Source: Pseudomonadota bacterium | Lineage (GTDB): Bacteria > Pseudomonadota > Gammaproteobacteria > PS1 > Pseudothioglobaceae | Assembly (NCBI GenBank): GCA_022600395.1 | Contig: JAHZKM010000017.1 | Location: 1-8,851 of the forward strand | Direction: 5' to 3' | Length of the DNA stretch: 8,851 nt | In this document: in pieces, positions 1 to 6,395 of the stretch | Layout of the letters: every line of letters begins with the position of its first letter | Numbering within the stretch: the first letter of the stretch is position 1 | Notes under the pieces: generated by a model | Database searches by the model: none | The model's input: only the letters and a program-made list of their open reading frames with translations | Told to the model about the DNA's origin: nothing | Position numbers and translations under genes: made by a program

Positions 1-150
1 GATGGATGAGTCGCCGAGGTGATGGGCAATTTCCACTTGGGGGAATGTAATAATTTCATACCCCTTAGCTCGGGCTCTTAAGCACCACTCGATATCGACA
101 AAATCAATAAAGAGCTCTTCGCGCATGAGACCCAAGTCATCCAAAACATT
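1..150 (-). pseudogene. C-terminal remnant of a family 2 (rhamnosyltransferase-like) glycosyltransferase, runs off left edge
   Basis: Reading the minus strand from 150 down to 1 gives 50 open codons. They include LFIDFVDIEWCLRARAKGYEI and, further on, a HHLGDSS segment. This is the pattern after the catalytic core of GT2 rhamnosyltransferases, where the DxxW stretch lies in the acceptor region; such enzymes transfer sugars from nucleotide donors onto O-antigen or other surface glycans. The frame is closed upstream by TAA (151-153) directly next to TGA (154-156). The nucleotide-binding N-terminal domain, more than 150 residues in intact enzymes, is therefore missing. An ATG at 124-126 is in frame but has no clear Shine-Dalgarno and would begin in mid-domain. 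I read it as a 5'-truncated gene left by a rearrangement. The rest lies outside the window, so how much of the C-terminus survives is unknown. The family call is fairly firm, the substrate is not. Confidence 0.62.
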
Positions 151-153
151 TTA

Positions 154-342
154 TCAAGGCTTGTTGGATAATTTCTCCAAAACTACATACTGATTATTTC
201 TAAAAGCAACCGTTAAACAATTAAATTTTTTAAGCTCATATTTCGCAGTATCTAAAATTAAAACATCTTCAAATAATGTTCTTTCCTTAAAGTCTCTACC
301 TGAGACCCATTTATCATTTAAAGCTTTAAACGTATAATACAT
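154..342 (-). CDS. Hypothetical small protein, 62 aa, unrecognised
   Basis: I do not recognise this protein. It starts MYYTFKALNDKW and ends LEKLSNKP. It is mixed in charge, has no signal peptide or long hydrophobic stretch, and looks like a small soluble alpha/beta protein. The ATG at 340-342 is preceded by TAGGA about 9 nt upstream, a usable Shine-Dalgarno, which supports real translation. It ends in TGA followed at once by an in-frame TAA, after which the same frame continues into the glycosyltransferase remnant. It is divergent from miaA, with 55 bp to miaA's upstream ATG or 88 bp to the preferred GTG. It could be a true orphan gene or the leftover N-terminus of a longer protein replaced at the glycosyltransferase junction. 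Confidence 0.45.
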   Translation of the reverse strand: MYYTFKALNDKWVSGRDFKERTLFEDVLILDTAKYELKKFNCLTVAFRNNQYVVLEKLSNKP

Positions 343-350
343 TTCGTTTT

Positions 351-379
351 TTCCTACGTTACCATCAATTTTCGATAAT
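351..379 (+). promoter_or_regulatory. Possible sigma-70-type promoter for miaA
   Basis: GATAAT at 374-379 matches the -10 consensus at five of six positions. Seventeen bases upstream lies TTCCTA (351-356), a poor -35. Transcription would begin near 386 and give a leader of about 45 nt to the GTG start at 431. It lies in the short region between two divergent genes, where a promoter is required, but the -35 match is weak. Confidence 0.22.
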
Positions 380-420
380 CTACTTTCTTGGTTAGTTATG
401 TTAAAAATACTTACTAATAC

Positions 421-425
421 AAGGA
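421..425 (+). promoter_or_regulatory. Shine-Dalgarno that decides the miaA start
   Basis: AAGGA at 421-425 sits five bases before GTG at 431. The upstream in-frame ATG at 398 has only CTTGGTTAGTT before it and no purine-rich SD. A protein started at the GTG begins MSKPPANTVLFLMGPTASGK, like typical MiaA N-termini. The ATG would add eleven residues not expected for the family. Confidence 0.6.
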
Positions 426-430
426 TCTTT

Positions 431-1348
431 GTGTCAAAACCACCTGCTAATACTGTTCTTTTTTTAATGGGTCCTACTGCCTCAGGTAAAACAGATCTTG
501 CAATTGATATTAGCCAAAAAATTAAATCTAGGCTTATTAGTGTTGATTCTGCTCTAATCTACAAAGGTATGGATATTGGCACTGCTAAACCTGATTCCAA
601 AACACTGGCTGCTTATCCTCATTATCTGATTAACATCTGCAAACCGAGTGATGCTTACTCGGCTCAAGATTTTATCACGGATGCTAAATCGCAAATTCAG
701 CTAGCCTTTGATCATGAAGAGTTACCCATCTTAGTGGGCGGCACTTCATTTTACTTTAATGCTTTAGAGCATGGCTTGTCTGAGTTACCAGAATCAACGC
801 CCGCATCAAGAGAAAAATACAACCAATTACTCAAGGAAAAGGGAGTGGAGGCTTTGCACCAAGATTTGCAGAAAATTGACCCTGTGGCTGCCATTAGAAT
901 TCACGCCCATGATGCACAGCGCATTACCCGAGCTTTAGAAGTCTTTGATATTAGTGGCCAAACATTGACACACCTACAAGGTAATAAACAAGGCGGTCTT
1001 AATTATCCTATTAAAAAGATCATTCTAATGCCTGATCGATCTGAACTTCACCAGCGTATTCAAACTCGATTTCATTTGATGATGGAGCAAGGGTTTATAG
1101 ATGAAGTAAAAACCCTAAAATCTAACCCTAAACTCCATCAAGATCTACCGTCGATTCGCTGTGTTGGTTATCGACAAGCTTGGCAGTTTTTAAATAATGA
1201 AATAGATGAGGCTGAAATGATTGAAAGATCTATTATTGCTACGCGACAGCTATGCAAACGTCAGAGCACTTGGCTAAAAAATGAAACACAAGGCTTACTA
1301 CTTAAAACAGCTGACCTTAATCAAGCGATTAATTTTATCCAGCAATAG
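431..1348 (+). CDS. miaA: tRNA dimethylallyltransferase (MiaA)
   Basis: Cytoplasmic enzyme that transfers the dimethylallyl group of DMAPP to N6 of A37 in tRNAs reading codons that begin with U, the first step toward (ms2)i6A. With the GTG start at 431 it has 305 residues, close to the usual 300-316. Visible motifs are the P-loop GPTASGKT (14-21), DSALIYKGMDIGTAKP (39-54, catalytic Asp region), LVGGTSFYF (101-109), DLPSIRCVGYRQAW (238-251) and the tRNA-binding QLCKRQSTWL (273-282). Similarity to E. coli MiaA is obvious throughout. A longer form starting at ATG 398 (316 aa) is possible, but it lacks an SD and has an atypical leader. There is no hfq or mutL next to it, unlike in many gammaproteobacteria. 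Its last 14 bases overlap the end of murD on the other strand, so the two transcripts are complementary at their 3' ends. Confidence 0.96.
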   Translation: MSKPPANTVLFLMGPTASGKTDLAIDISQKIKSRLISVDSALIYKGMDIGTAKPDSKTLAAYPHYLINICKPSDAYSAQDFITDAKSQIQLAFDHEELPILVGGTSFYFNALEHGLSELPESTPASREKYNQLLKEKGVEALHQDLQKIDPVAAIRIHAHDAQRITRALEVFDISGQTLTHLQGNKQGGLNYPIKKIILMPDRSELHQRIQTRFHLMMEQGFIDEVKTLKSNPKLHQDLPSIRCVGYRQAWQFLNNEIDEAEMIERSIIATRQLCKRQSTWLKNETQGLLLKTADLNQAINFIQQ

Positions 1349-2633
1349 CCTGCTTAAATTCGCGACCCCGATGCTCAAAATTATCAAACATATCAAAACT
1401 TGCACATCCTGGTGATAACAGTACAACACCATTATTGATCATGTCTTTTGCTAAAGACACTGCCTCATCCATATCTTGAGCATGGAGTGTTTTTGCAGTA
1501 TGAATACTACGATCGAAATCCATCGCACTTTGGCCAATTAATACAACACCGAATACATCTCGATCGATAAGCTCAAAAAACTCAGCATAACTTTCTTCTT
1601 TAGCTATCCCTCCTGCAATTAAAACAATATTTTCATGCTTGCTAATGAGTGAATTAAGTGCTGTTATGCTGGCAAAGGAATTAGTCGCTTTTGAATCATT
1701 GTAAAATACAATACCTTGCTGCTCTGTTACCCATTCTAATCTATGCTCAAGCCCTTTAAAGTTCTTGACGCAATCAATCATTGTATTAATATCTATACCA
1801 ATTTGATCGCCTAATGCAAATGCTGCTAGAATATTGACCACATTGTGCTCACCAATTAACTGCATCTCATCAACACCCATTAACACATCATCGCCCTTTA
1901 AGAAGTAACAACTACCATGGCAAGTAACTGTTCCAAAATCCTGTTCATTTTTTGGCATATTAACACCAAAATGAATAGCTGTAGTTGATTGAGGAACTAG
2001 TGGCTCATCGATATTAATAATTAACTGGTGACAATATTTATACAAGCTAAGCTTTGAACTTACATAATGATCAAAACTATCGTATCGATCTAAATGGTCA
2101 GGAGTGATATTAAGCACCACGCCGGTTAATAAATCTAAGTTATTACTATAATCGAGTTGATAGCTTGACAATTCCAATACATAAAACGCAACTTCATCAT
2201 CTAGACACTCCAAGGCAGGTATGCCGATATTACCACCAACAGCCACTTTTTGACCACTAGCACTAATCATCTCTCCTAAAAGCTGAGTGACTGTTGATTT
2301 TCCATTAGAGCCAGTAATACCAATAATTGGTGCTTGCGCATATCGAGAGAATAATTCAATATCACTGACAACATCAATGCCTTGTTCCAATGCCCATACT
2401 ACAATCGCTTCGCTTTGAGCAATACCTGGTGAAATAAAAATTTCATCAACACCTTGAAGTATAGATTTTTCCCAACCTCCTAAAGTCAGATCTACTGTTG
2501 GAAACTCAGATAAAAACCCGGACAATAATGGGGGGTTTTTCCTGGAATCGGCAGCTTTAAAAGCAATTTTTTGTTGCTGCAAAAAGCTTGCAATGGAAAA
2601 ACCGGTCACTCCTAATCCTAAAACTAGTTTCAT
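1335..2633 (-). CDS. murD: UDP-N-acetylmuramoyl-L-alanine--D-glutamate ligase (MurD)
   Basis: Cytoplasmic ATP-dependent Mur ligase that adds D-glutamate to UDP-MurNAc-L-Ala in peptidoglycan precursor synthesis. The 432 residues compare with 438 in E. coli. The N-terminal UDP-binding fold opens with GLGVTG (6-11). The ATP P-loop is GITGSNGKST (105-114), followed by GGNIG (133-137), ELSSYQLD (154-161) and ITPDHLDRY (176-184). K194 in SSKLSLY matches the position of the carbamylated lysine (K198 in E. coli MurD). FYNDSKATN (310-318) and LSPGCASFDMFD (406-417) mark the C-terminal domain. The GGIAKEE loop (341-347) differs from the common GGxGKG form but keeps its lysine. The gene stands alone between miaA and yccA rather than among mraY, ftsW and murG. 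No strong SD precedes the ATG at 2631-2633, but the N-terminus fits the family. Confidence 0.96.
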   Translation of the reverse strand: MKLVLGLGVTGFSIASFLQQQKIAFKAADSRKNPPLLSGFLSEFPTVDLTLGGWEKSILQGVDEIFISPGIAQSEAIVVWALEQGIDVVSDIELFSRYAQAPIIGITGSNGKSTVTQLLGEMISASGQKVAVGGNIGIPALECLDDEVAFYVLELSSYQLDYSNNLDLLTGVVLNITPDHLDRYDSFDHYVSSKLSLYKYCHQLIINIDEPLVPQSTTAIHFGVNMPKNEQDFGTVTCHGSCYFLKGDDVLMGVDEMQLIGEHNVVNILAAFALGDQIGIDINTMIDCVKNFKGLEHRLEWVTEQQGIVFYNDSKATNSFASITALNSLISKHENIVLIAGGIAKEESYAEFFELIDRDVFGVVLIGQSAMDFDRSIHTAKTLHAQDMDEAVSLAKDMINNGVVLLSPGCASFDMFDNFEHRGREFKQAIAG

Positions 2634-2637
2634 GTTA

Positions 2638-2665
2638 TTGCTTTGTTTTCAGTATAAAATAAGAT
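2638..2665 (+). promoter_or_regulatory. Possible promoter for yccA-rppH
   Basis: TTGCTT (2638-2643) and TAAGAT (2660-2665) are separated by 16 bases, giving a start near 2672 and a leader of about 26 nt before the yccA ATG. The region must contain a plus-strand promoter if yccA has its own transcript. This is the best match I can find, but both boxes are imperfect. Confidence 0.27.
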
Positions 2666-2687
2666 TATTTTACACACTAAATGTCAA
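2659..2687 (-). promoter_or_regulatory. Predicted sigma-70-type promoter for murD
   Basis: On the minus strand, a perfect -35 TTGACA (2682-2687) is followed after 17 bases by TCTTAT (2659-2664), a four-of-six -10. Transcription would start near 2652, about 20 nt before the murD ATG. The -10 box overlaps the proposed -10 of the divergent yccA promoter. Confidence 0.4.
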
Positions 2688-2697
2688 GGAATAAATT

Positions 2698-3363
2698 ATG
2701 AATACATTTTCAACCACAACCATTAGTAACATTAAAGTAAAAAATAAAGTTTTGTCAGATACGATGAGACTACTTTCTTACACATTAATTTTTGGCGGTT
2801 TAGCCTCTTGGTTTTCAGTAGCTTCAGGTGCCGGGTTCGGTTCAGCTATAGTTAGCTCTATTGTTGCCATTGCTGTTATTTGGTTTGTTTTGCCTAAAAC
2901 TCAAAATAGTAACAAAGGTATTTTGACAGCTTTTGCTATTGCTGGCCTATTAGGCTATTCAATTGGTCCAATGCTAACACACTACTTAGCAATGCCTAAT
3001 GGTGCAGATTTAGTTATTCAGGCACTTACAGGAACAGGTGTTGCATTTTTTGCAATTAGTTTTTATGCTCAAAATACCACGAAAGATTTTAGCTTTTTAA
3101 ATGGCATGATCTTTTTTGCTATGGTAGGCGTTATTATCCTATCTTTGTTAAATTTCTTTTTTCTTGAATCTACGGCGTTTAGCCTGTTAATGTCATTTGC
3201 AGTAGTGATGATTATGGGTGCATTCATGTTAAGTCAAATGTCTGCCATTATTAACGGTGGTGAAACTAACTACATTGCTGCAACCGTTGGTCTTTACTTG
3301 GCGCTTCATAATATGTTTACCAGCTTATTACACTTGTTAGGTGCTTTCTCTAACAACGATTAA
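2698..3363 (+). CDS. yccA: Bax inhibitor-1/YccA family inner-membrane protein
   Basis: A 221-residue polytopic membrane protein of the UPF0005/TMBIM family. After a polar N-terminus (about 1-22) there are roughly seven hydrophobic segments, at about 23-43, 46-66, 75-97, 104-124, 132-154, 159-183 and 192-214. The family signature is clear: KNKVLSDTMRLLSYTL near the N-terminus, GYSIGPML (86-93) and NGGETNYIAATVGLYLALHN (186-205), matching the C-terminal region of E. coli YccA. In E. coli YccA is a substrate and modulator of the FtsH protease with HflKC and protects SecY when translocation jams; the same role here is inferred from family. AAGGA lies eight bases before the ATG. It is divergent from murD, and rppH follows after 23 bp, so the two probably share a transcript. 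Confidence 0.9.
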   Translation: MNTFSTTTISNIKVKNKVLSDTMRLLSYTLIFGGLASWFSVASGAGFGSAIVSSIVAIAVIWFVLPKTQNSNKGILTAFAIAGLLGYSIGPMLTHYLAMPNGADLVIQALTGTGVAFFAISFYAQNTTKDFSFLNGMIFFAMVGVIILSLLNFFFLESTAFSLLMSFAVVMIMGAFMLSQMSAIINGGETNYIAATVGLYLALHNMFTSLLHLLGAFSNND

Positions 3364-3386
3364 TACCTGAACAAACATCATTTAAC

Positions 3387-3932
3387 ATGATTGATAGTGA
3401 GGGGTATCGTGCCAATGTTGGTATTCTTATCACCAATGATAAAAATCAAGTTTTACTAGCTAAACGCTATAAACAAGATTCTTGGCAACTGCCACAAGGT
3501 GGTATTGATCAAGGCGAGAGTGATGTTGAAGCTCTACTTCGCGAACTTAATGAAGAAGTTGGATTAGAATCTAAACATGTAAGTGTTATTGCTAAAACGC
3601 CAAAATGGCTTCGTTACGATCTACCTGATTGTCATGTTAGGCGCTCTCAAAAGCCTCTTTGCGTTGGTCAAAAACAAGTTTGGTTTCTACTGCGCCTGAT
3701 CGCTAGTGAGGACAATATCAAACTAGATACACATTCCGATATTGAATTTGATGAATGGGCTTGGGTAGATTATTGGCATCCTATTGAAAAAGTTATTGAC
3801 TTTAAAAAACCAATTTATGAAGACATGCTAAAGGCGCTCGCACCTGTATTATTTGACAATCAACATACTGTGCCTGCACATTATTCACGTCCACTGAAGT
3901 GTTCAGCCATAATTCTCGATAAAACCAAATAA
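3387..3932 (+). CDS. rppH: RNA pyrophosphohydrolase (RppH/NudH)
   Basis: A Nudix hydrolase that removes pyrophosphate from triphosphorylated mRNA 5' ends and so opens them to RNase E decay; family members also cleave diadenosine polyphosphates. Its 181 residues compare with 176 in E. coli. The N-terminus MIDSEGYRANVGI is typical of RppH. The Nudix box is complete: G38, E44, then RELNEEVGL (52-60) supplying the metal-binding glutamates. The WQLPQGG (33-39) and QKQVWFLL segments also match the family. The spacer to yccA is 23 bp and lacks a recognisable SD, so translation may depend on coupling to yccA or on an unstructured leader. After it comes an 86-bp gap with the hom promoter but no convincing terminator. 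Confidence 0.95.
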   Translation: MIDSEGYRANVGILITNDKNQVLLAKRYKQDSWQLPQGGIDQGESDVEALLRELNEEVGLESKHVSVIAKTPKWLRYDLPDCHVRRSQKPLCVGQKQVWFLLRLIASEDNIKLDTHSDIEFDEWAWVDYWHPIEKVIDFKKPIYEDMLKALAPVLFDNQHTVPAHYSRPLKCSAIILDKTK

Positions 3933-3950
3933 AATACCCGTCTTAATACC

Positions 3951-3979
3951 TTTATACATCAATATCCAATTGGTATAAT
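3951..3979 (+). promoter_or_regulatory. Extended -10 promoter for hom-thrC-cysM-clc
   Basis: A perfect TATAAT (3974-3979) is preceded by TGG (3971-3973), an extended -10. TTTATA at 3951-3956 matches the -35 at four of six positions with ideal 17-base spacing. Start near 3986 leaves about 33 nt before the hom GTG, too short for a threonine leader peptide with an attenuator. The palindrome CCAATTGG (3966-3973) overlaps the extended -10 and could be a protein-binding site, though this may be chance. Confidence 0.6.
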
Positions 3980-4018
3980 TCCTCTCTTATTAAACATTTT
4001 GAAAAAGGATTTAGTAGC

Positions 4019-5296
4019 GTGAATATTGGAATTTTAGGATTGGGTACTGTTGGTGGCGGTGTTGTCAATGTTTTAGGCAAAAATGAAAATGAAATCTTTG
4101 CCCGCACAGGTGAACAAATTAACATTACTCATGGCGCAGTTAAAAGTATTTCCGAGCCTAGAATTTGCGCAGATGGCAATATAAAAATCACAGAAGACGC
4201 TTTTGAAATTGTTAATAATCCAGAAATAGATGTTGTGTTAGAGCTTATTGGTGGAACGACCATTGCTAAAGAATTAGTCATGGCAGCAATCAACAATAAC
4301 AAACACGTTATTACTGCAAATAAAGCCTTAATTGCCACTCATGGCAATGAATTGCTAGCACTCGCTAAAGAGAAAAAAGTACATTTATTGTTTGAAGCGG
4401 CTGTTGCAGGTGGCATTCCTATCCTTAAGAGTTTGGAGCAAGGTCTAAGCGCTAATAAAATTGAACTAGTTGCAGGTATTATCAACGGTACTGGTAATTT
4501 TATCTTGACTGAAATGCGCGACAAAGGCAGAGATTTTGCTGATGTACTAAAGGAAGCTCAAGATTTAGGCTATGCTGAGGCGGATCCAACTTTTGATGTA
4601 GAAGGTATTGACGCCGCTCATAAGCTTGCTATTTTAGCTTCGATTGCATTTGGCTGTGAATTACAAATGGATAAAGTATCTACTGAGGGCATTAGCCAAA
4701 TTAGCGGTGAAGACGTTGCATTTGCAAGTGAGCTTAATTATTCGATCAAACACCTAGGAATTGCCAAAAAAGTTAATGGCGAATTGCAAATGCGTGTTCA
4801 CCCAACCTTGATTCCAAAAACTCAACTTTTAGCCAACGTAGATGGCGTGATGAACGCCGTATTAGTTAAAGGTAACGCAGTTGGACCAACTCTTTATTAT
4901 GGTGCAGGCGCAGGAGATGAGGCCACTGCTAGTGCGGTTATTGCAGACTTGGTAGATATCATTAAAAACACAGTAAGTCATGATGTATTAGGCTGGAAGT
5001 CACTGACTAAAATCCCTAATTGTGATGTTGACAATATTGAAAGTGTTTTTTATTTACGCCTATTGGCAACCGACAAGCCAGGCGCGTTAGCAGACATAAC
5101 AACTACACTTGCTAAGCACAACATCAGTGTAGAATCTGTCATACAAAAACAAGTTGATACGCAAAATAATGCGCATATTGCTATGATCACTAATAGTGTT
5201 ACTACTGCCAGTCTAAACGCTGCTATTACAGAAATCCAAAGTCATGAATTCATCCAGGAGGATGTTAAAATTATTCATGTAGAAAACCTTGATTAA
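4019..5296 (+). CDS. hom: Homoserine dehydrogenase, monofunctional with C-terminal ACT domain
   Basis: Reduces L-aspartate semialdehyde to homoserine with NAD(P)H, the branch point to threonine and methionine. It has 425 residues and is not fused to aspartokinase. The N-terminal Rossmann motif is GLGTVGGGV (7-15). ITANKALIA (98-106) carries the conserved NK pair. EAAVAGGIP (126-134) and INGTGNFI (155-162) line the substrate site. GIDAAHK (196-202) contains D198 and K202, matching the catalytic Asp and Lys of yeast homoserine dehydrogenase. A C-terminal ACT domain (about 343-420) begins YLRLLATDKPGALADI, suggesting feedback control by an end product, usually threonine. The start is GTG, with AAGGA nine bases upstream. 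An extended -10 promoter precedes it. The TAA stop overlaps the thrC SD, pointing to coupled translation. Confidence 0.97.
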   Translation: MNIGILGLGTVGGGVVNVLGKNENEIFARTGEQINITHGAVKSISEPRICADGNIKITEDAFEIVNNPEIDVVLELIGGTTIAKELVMAAINNNKHVITANKALIATHGNELLALAKEKKVHLLFEAAVAGGIPILKSLEQGLSANKIELVAGIINGTGNFILTEMRDKGRDFADVLKEAQDLGYAEADPTFDVEGIDAAHKLAILASIAFGCELQMDKVSTEGISQISGEDVAFASELNYSIKHLGIAKKVNGELQMRVHPTLIPKTQLLANVDGVMNAVLVKGNAVGPTLYYGAGAGDEATASAVIADLVDIIKNTVSHDVLGWKSLTKIPNCDVDNIESVFYLRLLATDKPGALADITTTLAKHNISVESVIQKQVDTQNNAHIAMITNSVTTASLNAAITEIQSHEFIQEDVKIIHVENLD

Positions 5297-5308
5297 GGAG
5301 AGACAATC

Positions 5309-6373
5309 ATGAGATACACAGGTTTAATTGAAAACTACCGCGACAGACTTCCTGTTGATGAAAACACAAAACTGATTAGCCTTGGTGAGGGCAATACACC
5401 CTTAATCAGATTAGAAAACATTCCAGCTATATTAGGCAAAGATGTCGATATTTATATTAAATATGAAGGTTTAAATCCAACCGGATCTTTTAAAGATCGT
5501 GGCATGACAATGGCAGTAACCAAGGCGGTTGAAGCAGGCTCTAAAGCTATTATTTGTGCTTCTACAGGTAATACTTCTGCTGCCGCTGCTGCTTATGCTG
5601 CGCGTGCTGGTATCAAAGCATTTGTACTTATACCTGAGGGAAAAATTGCACTAGGAAAACTCGCACAAGCAATGATACATGGTGCAACTATTATCCAAAT
5701 TAAAGGTAATTTTGATGATGGCATGCGTTTAGTGAAAGAAGTGGCAGATCATGCACCTGTTGCCATTGTCAATTCAATCAATCCTTATCGACTGCAAGGA
5801 CAAAAAACAGCTGCTTTTGAAATTATTGAGGAGTTGGGTGACGCTCCAGATTATCACTGTCTGCCAGTTGGCAATGCAGGAAATATCTCAGCACATTGGA
5901 TGGGCTACAAAGAGTACTTTGAAGATAAAAAAGCAAGTAGCAAACCAAAAATGATCGGCTATCAAGCTGCCGGTGCAGCACCTTTCGCCAAAGGGGAGAT
6001 GGTAGATAATCCCGAAACTATTGCAACAGCGATTCGCATTGGTCACCCACAGAGCTGGGATTTAGCGCATACTGTAAAAAAAGAGTCTAAAGGTTGGTTT
6101 AAGGCAATCAGCGATGAGCGAATTTTAGCCACTCAGAAATTATTAACTGAGAAGGAAGGAATTTTTTGTGAGCCTGCTTCAGCAGCTTCTCTAGCTGGAT
6201 TGATACACGATATTCAGCATGGGCATATTGCTGATAAATCAAAAATTGTTTGCACCTTAACGGGTCATGGTCTGAAAGATCCAGACACAGCTATTTCACA
6301 ATGTAGTGACAAGATGATTAATATCAATCCAACTATGAGTGAAGTGCGCGATGCTATCTTAAACAACATGTAA
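5309..6373 (+). CDS. thrC: Threonine synthase
   Basis: PLP enzyme converting O-phosphohomoserine and water to threonine and phosphate. Its 354 residues place it with the shorter, Bacillus-like threonine synthases rather than the longer E. coli ThrC. SLGEGNTPL (24-32) opens the fold. PTGSFKDRG (57-65) holds K62, expected to form the Schiff base with PLP. STGNTS (85-90) binds the substrate, and PVGNAGNI (186-193) is the cofactor phosphate loop. GHGLKDP near residue 320 is also typical. AAGGAG at 5295-5300 overlaps the hom stop codon, eight bases before the ATG. Homoserine kinase (thrB) does not lie between hom and thrC, so phosphohomoserine must come from a gene elsewhere. Confidence 0.97.
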   Translation: MRYTGLIENYRDRLPVDENTKLISLGEGNTPLIRLENIPAILGKDVDIYIKYEGLNPTGSFKDRGMTMAVTKAVEAGSKAIICASTGNTSAAAAAYAARAGIKAFVLIPEGKIALGKLAQAMIHGATIIQIKGNFDDGMRLVKEVADHAPVAIVNSINPYRLQGQKTAAFEIIEELGDAPDYHCLPVGNAGNISAHWMGYKEYFEDKKASSKPKMIGYQAAGAAPFAKGEMVDNPETIATAIRIGHPQSWDLAHTVKKESKGWFKAISDERILATQKLLTEKEGIFCEPASAASLAGLIHDIQHGHIADKSKIVCTLTGHGLKDPDTAISQCSDKMININPTMSEVRDAILNNM

Positions 6374-6385
6374 ATCTGCAGATTT
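6372..6385. repeat. 14-bp perfect palindrome in the thrC-cysM spacer
   Basis: AAATCTG followed by CAGATTT forms an uninterrupted palindrome beginning inside the thrC stop codon and ending just before the cysM SD. It could pair as a short hairpin with a TGCA loop or act as a dimeric binding site. There is no T-run directly after it, so it is not a convincing terminator, and chance is possible in AT-rich DNA. Confidence 0.3.
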
Positions 6386-6395
6386 TAGGGGAATT

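Noticed and set aside
4129..4524. Two minus-strand ORFs (69 and 61 residues) opposite hom
   Set aside because: They lie wholly within the strongly conserved hom coding region. Their protein sequences look like reverse-strand shadows, with no SD or family resemblance.
5751..5954. A 67-residue plus-strand ORF in another frame inside thrC
   Set aside because: It overlaps conserved ThrC motifs (PVGNAGNI region) in a different frame and has no supporting start signal, so it is a shadow ORF.
6372..6385. Palindrome before cysM as an intrinsic terminator or T-box-like cysteine control
   Set aside because: A stem of five to seven pairs with almost no loop, no T-run directly after it, and only 22 bp of spacer. 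That is too little for a riboswitch or terminator, so it is recorded only as a palindrome.
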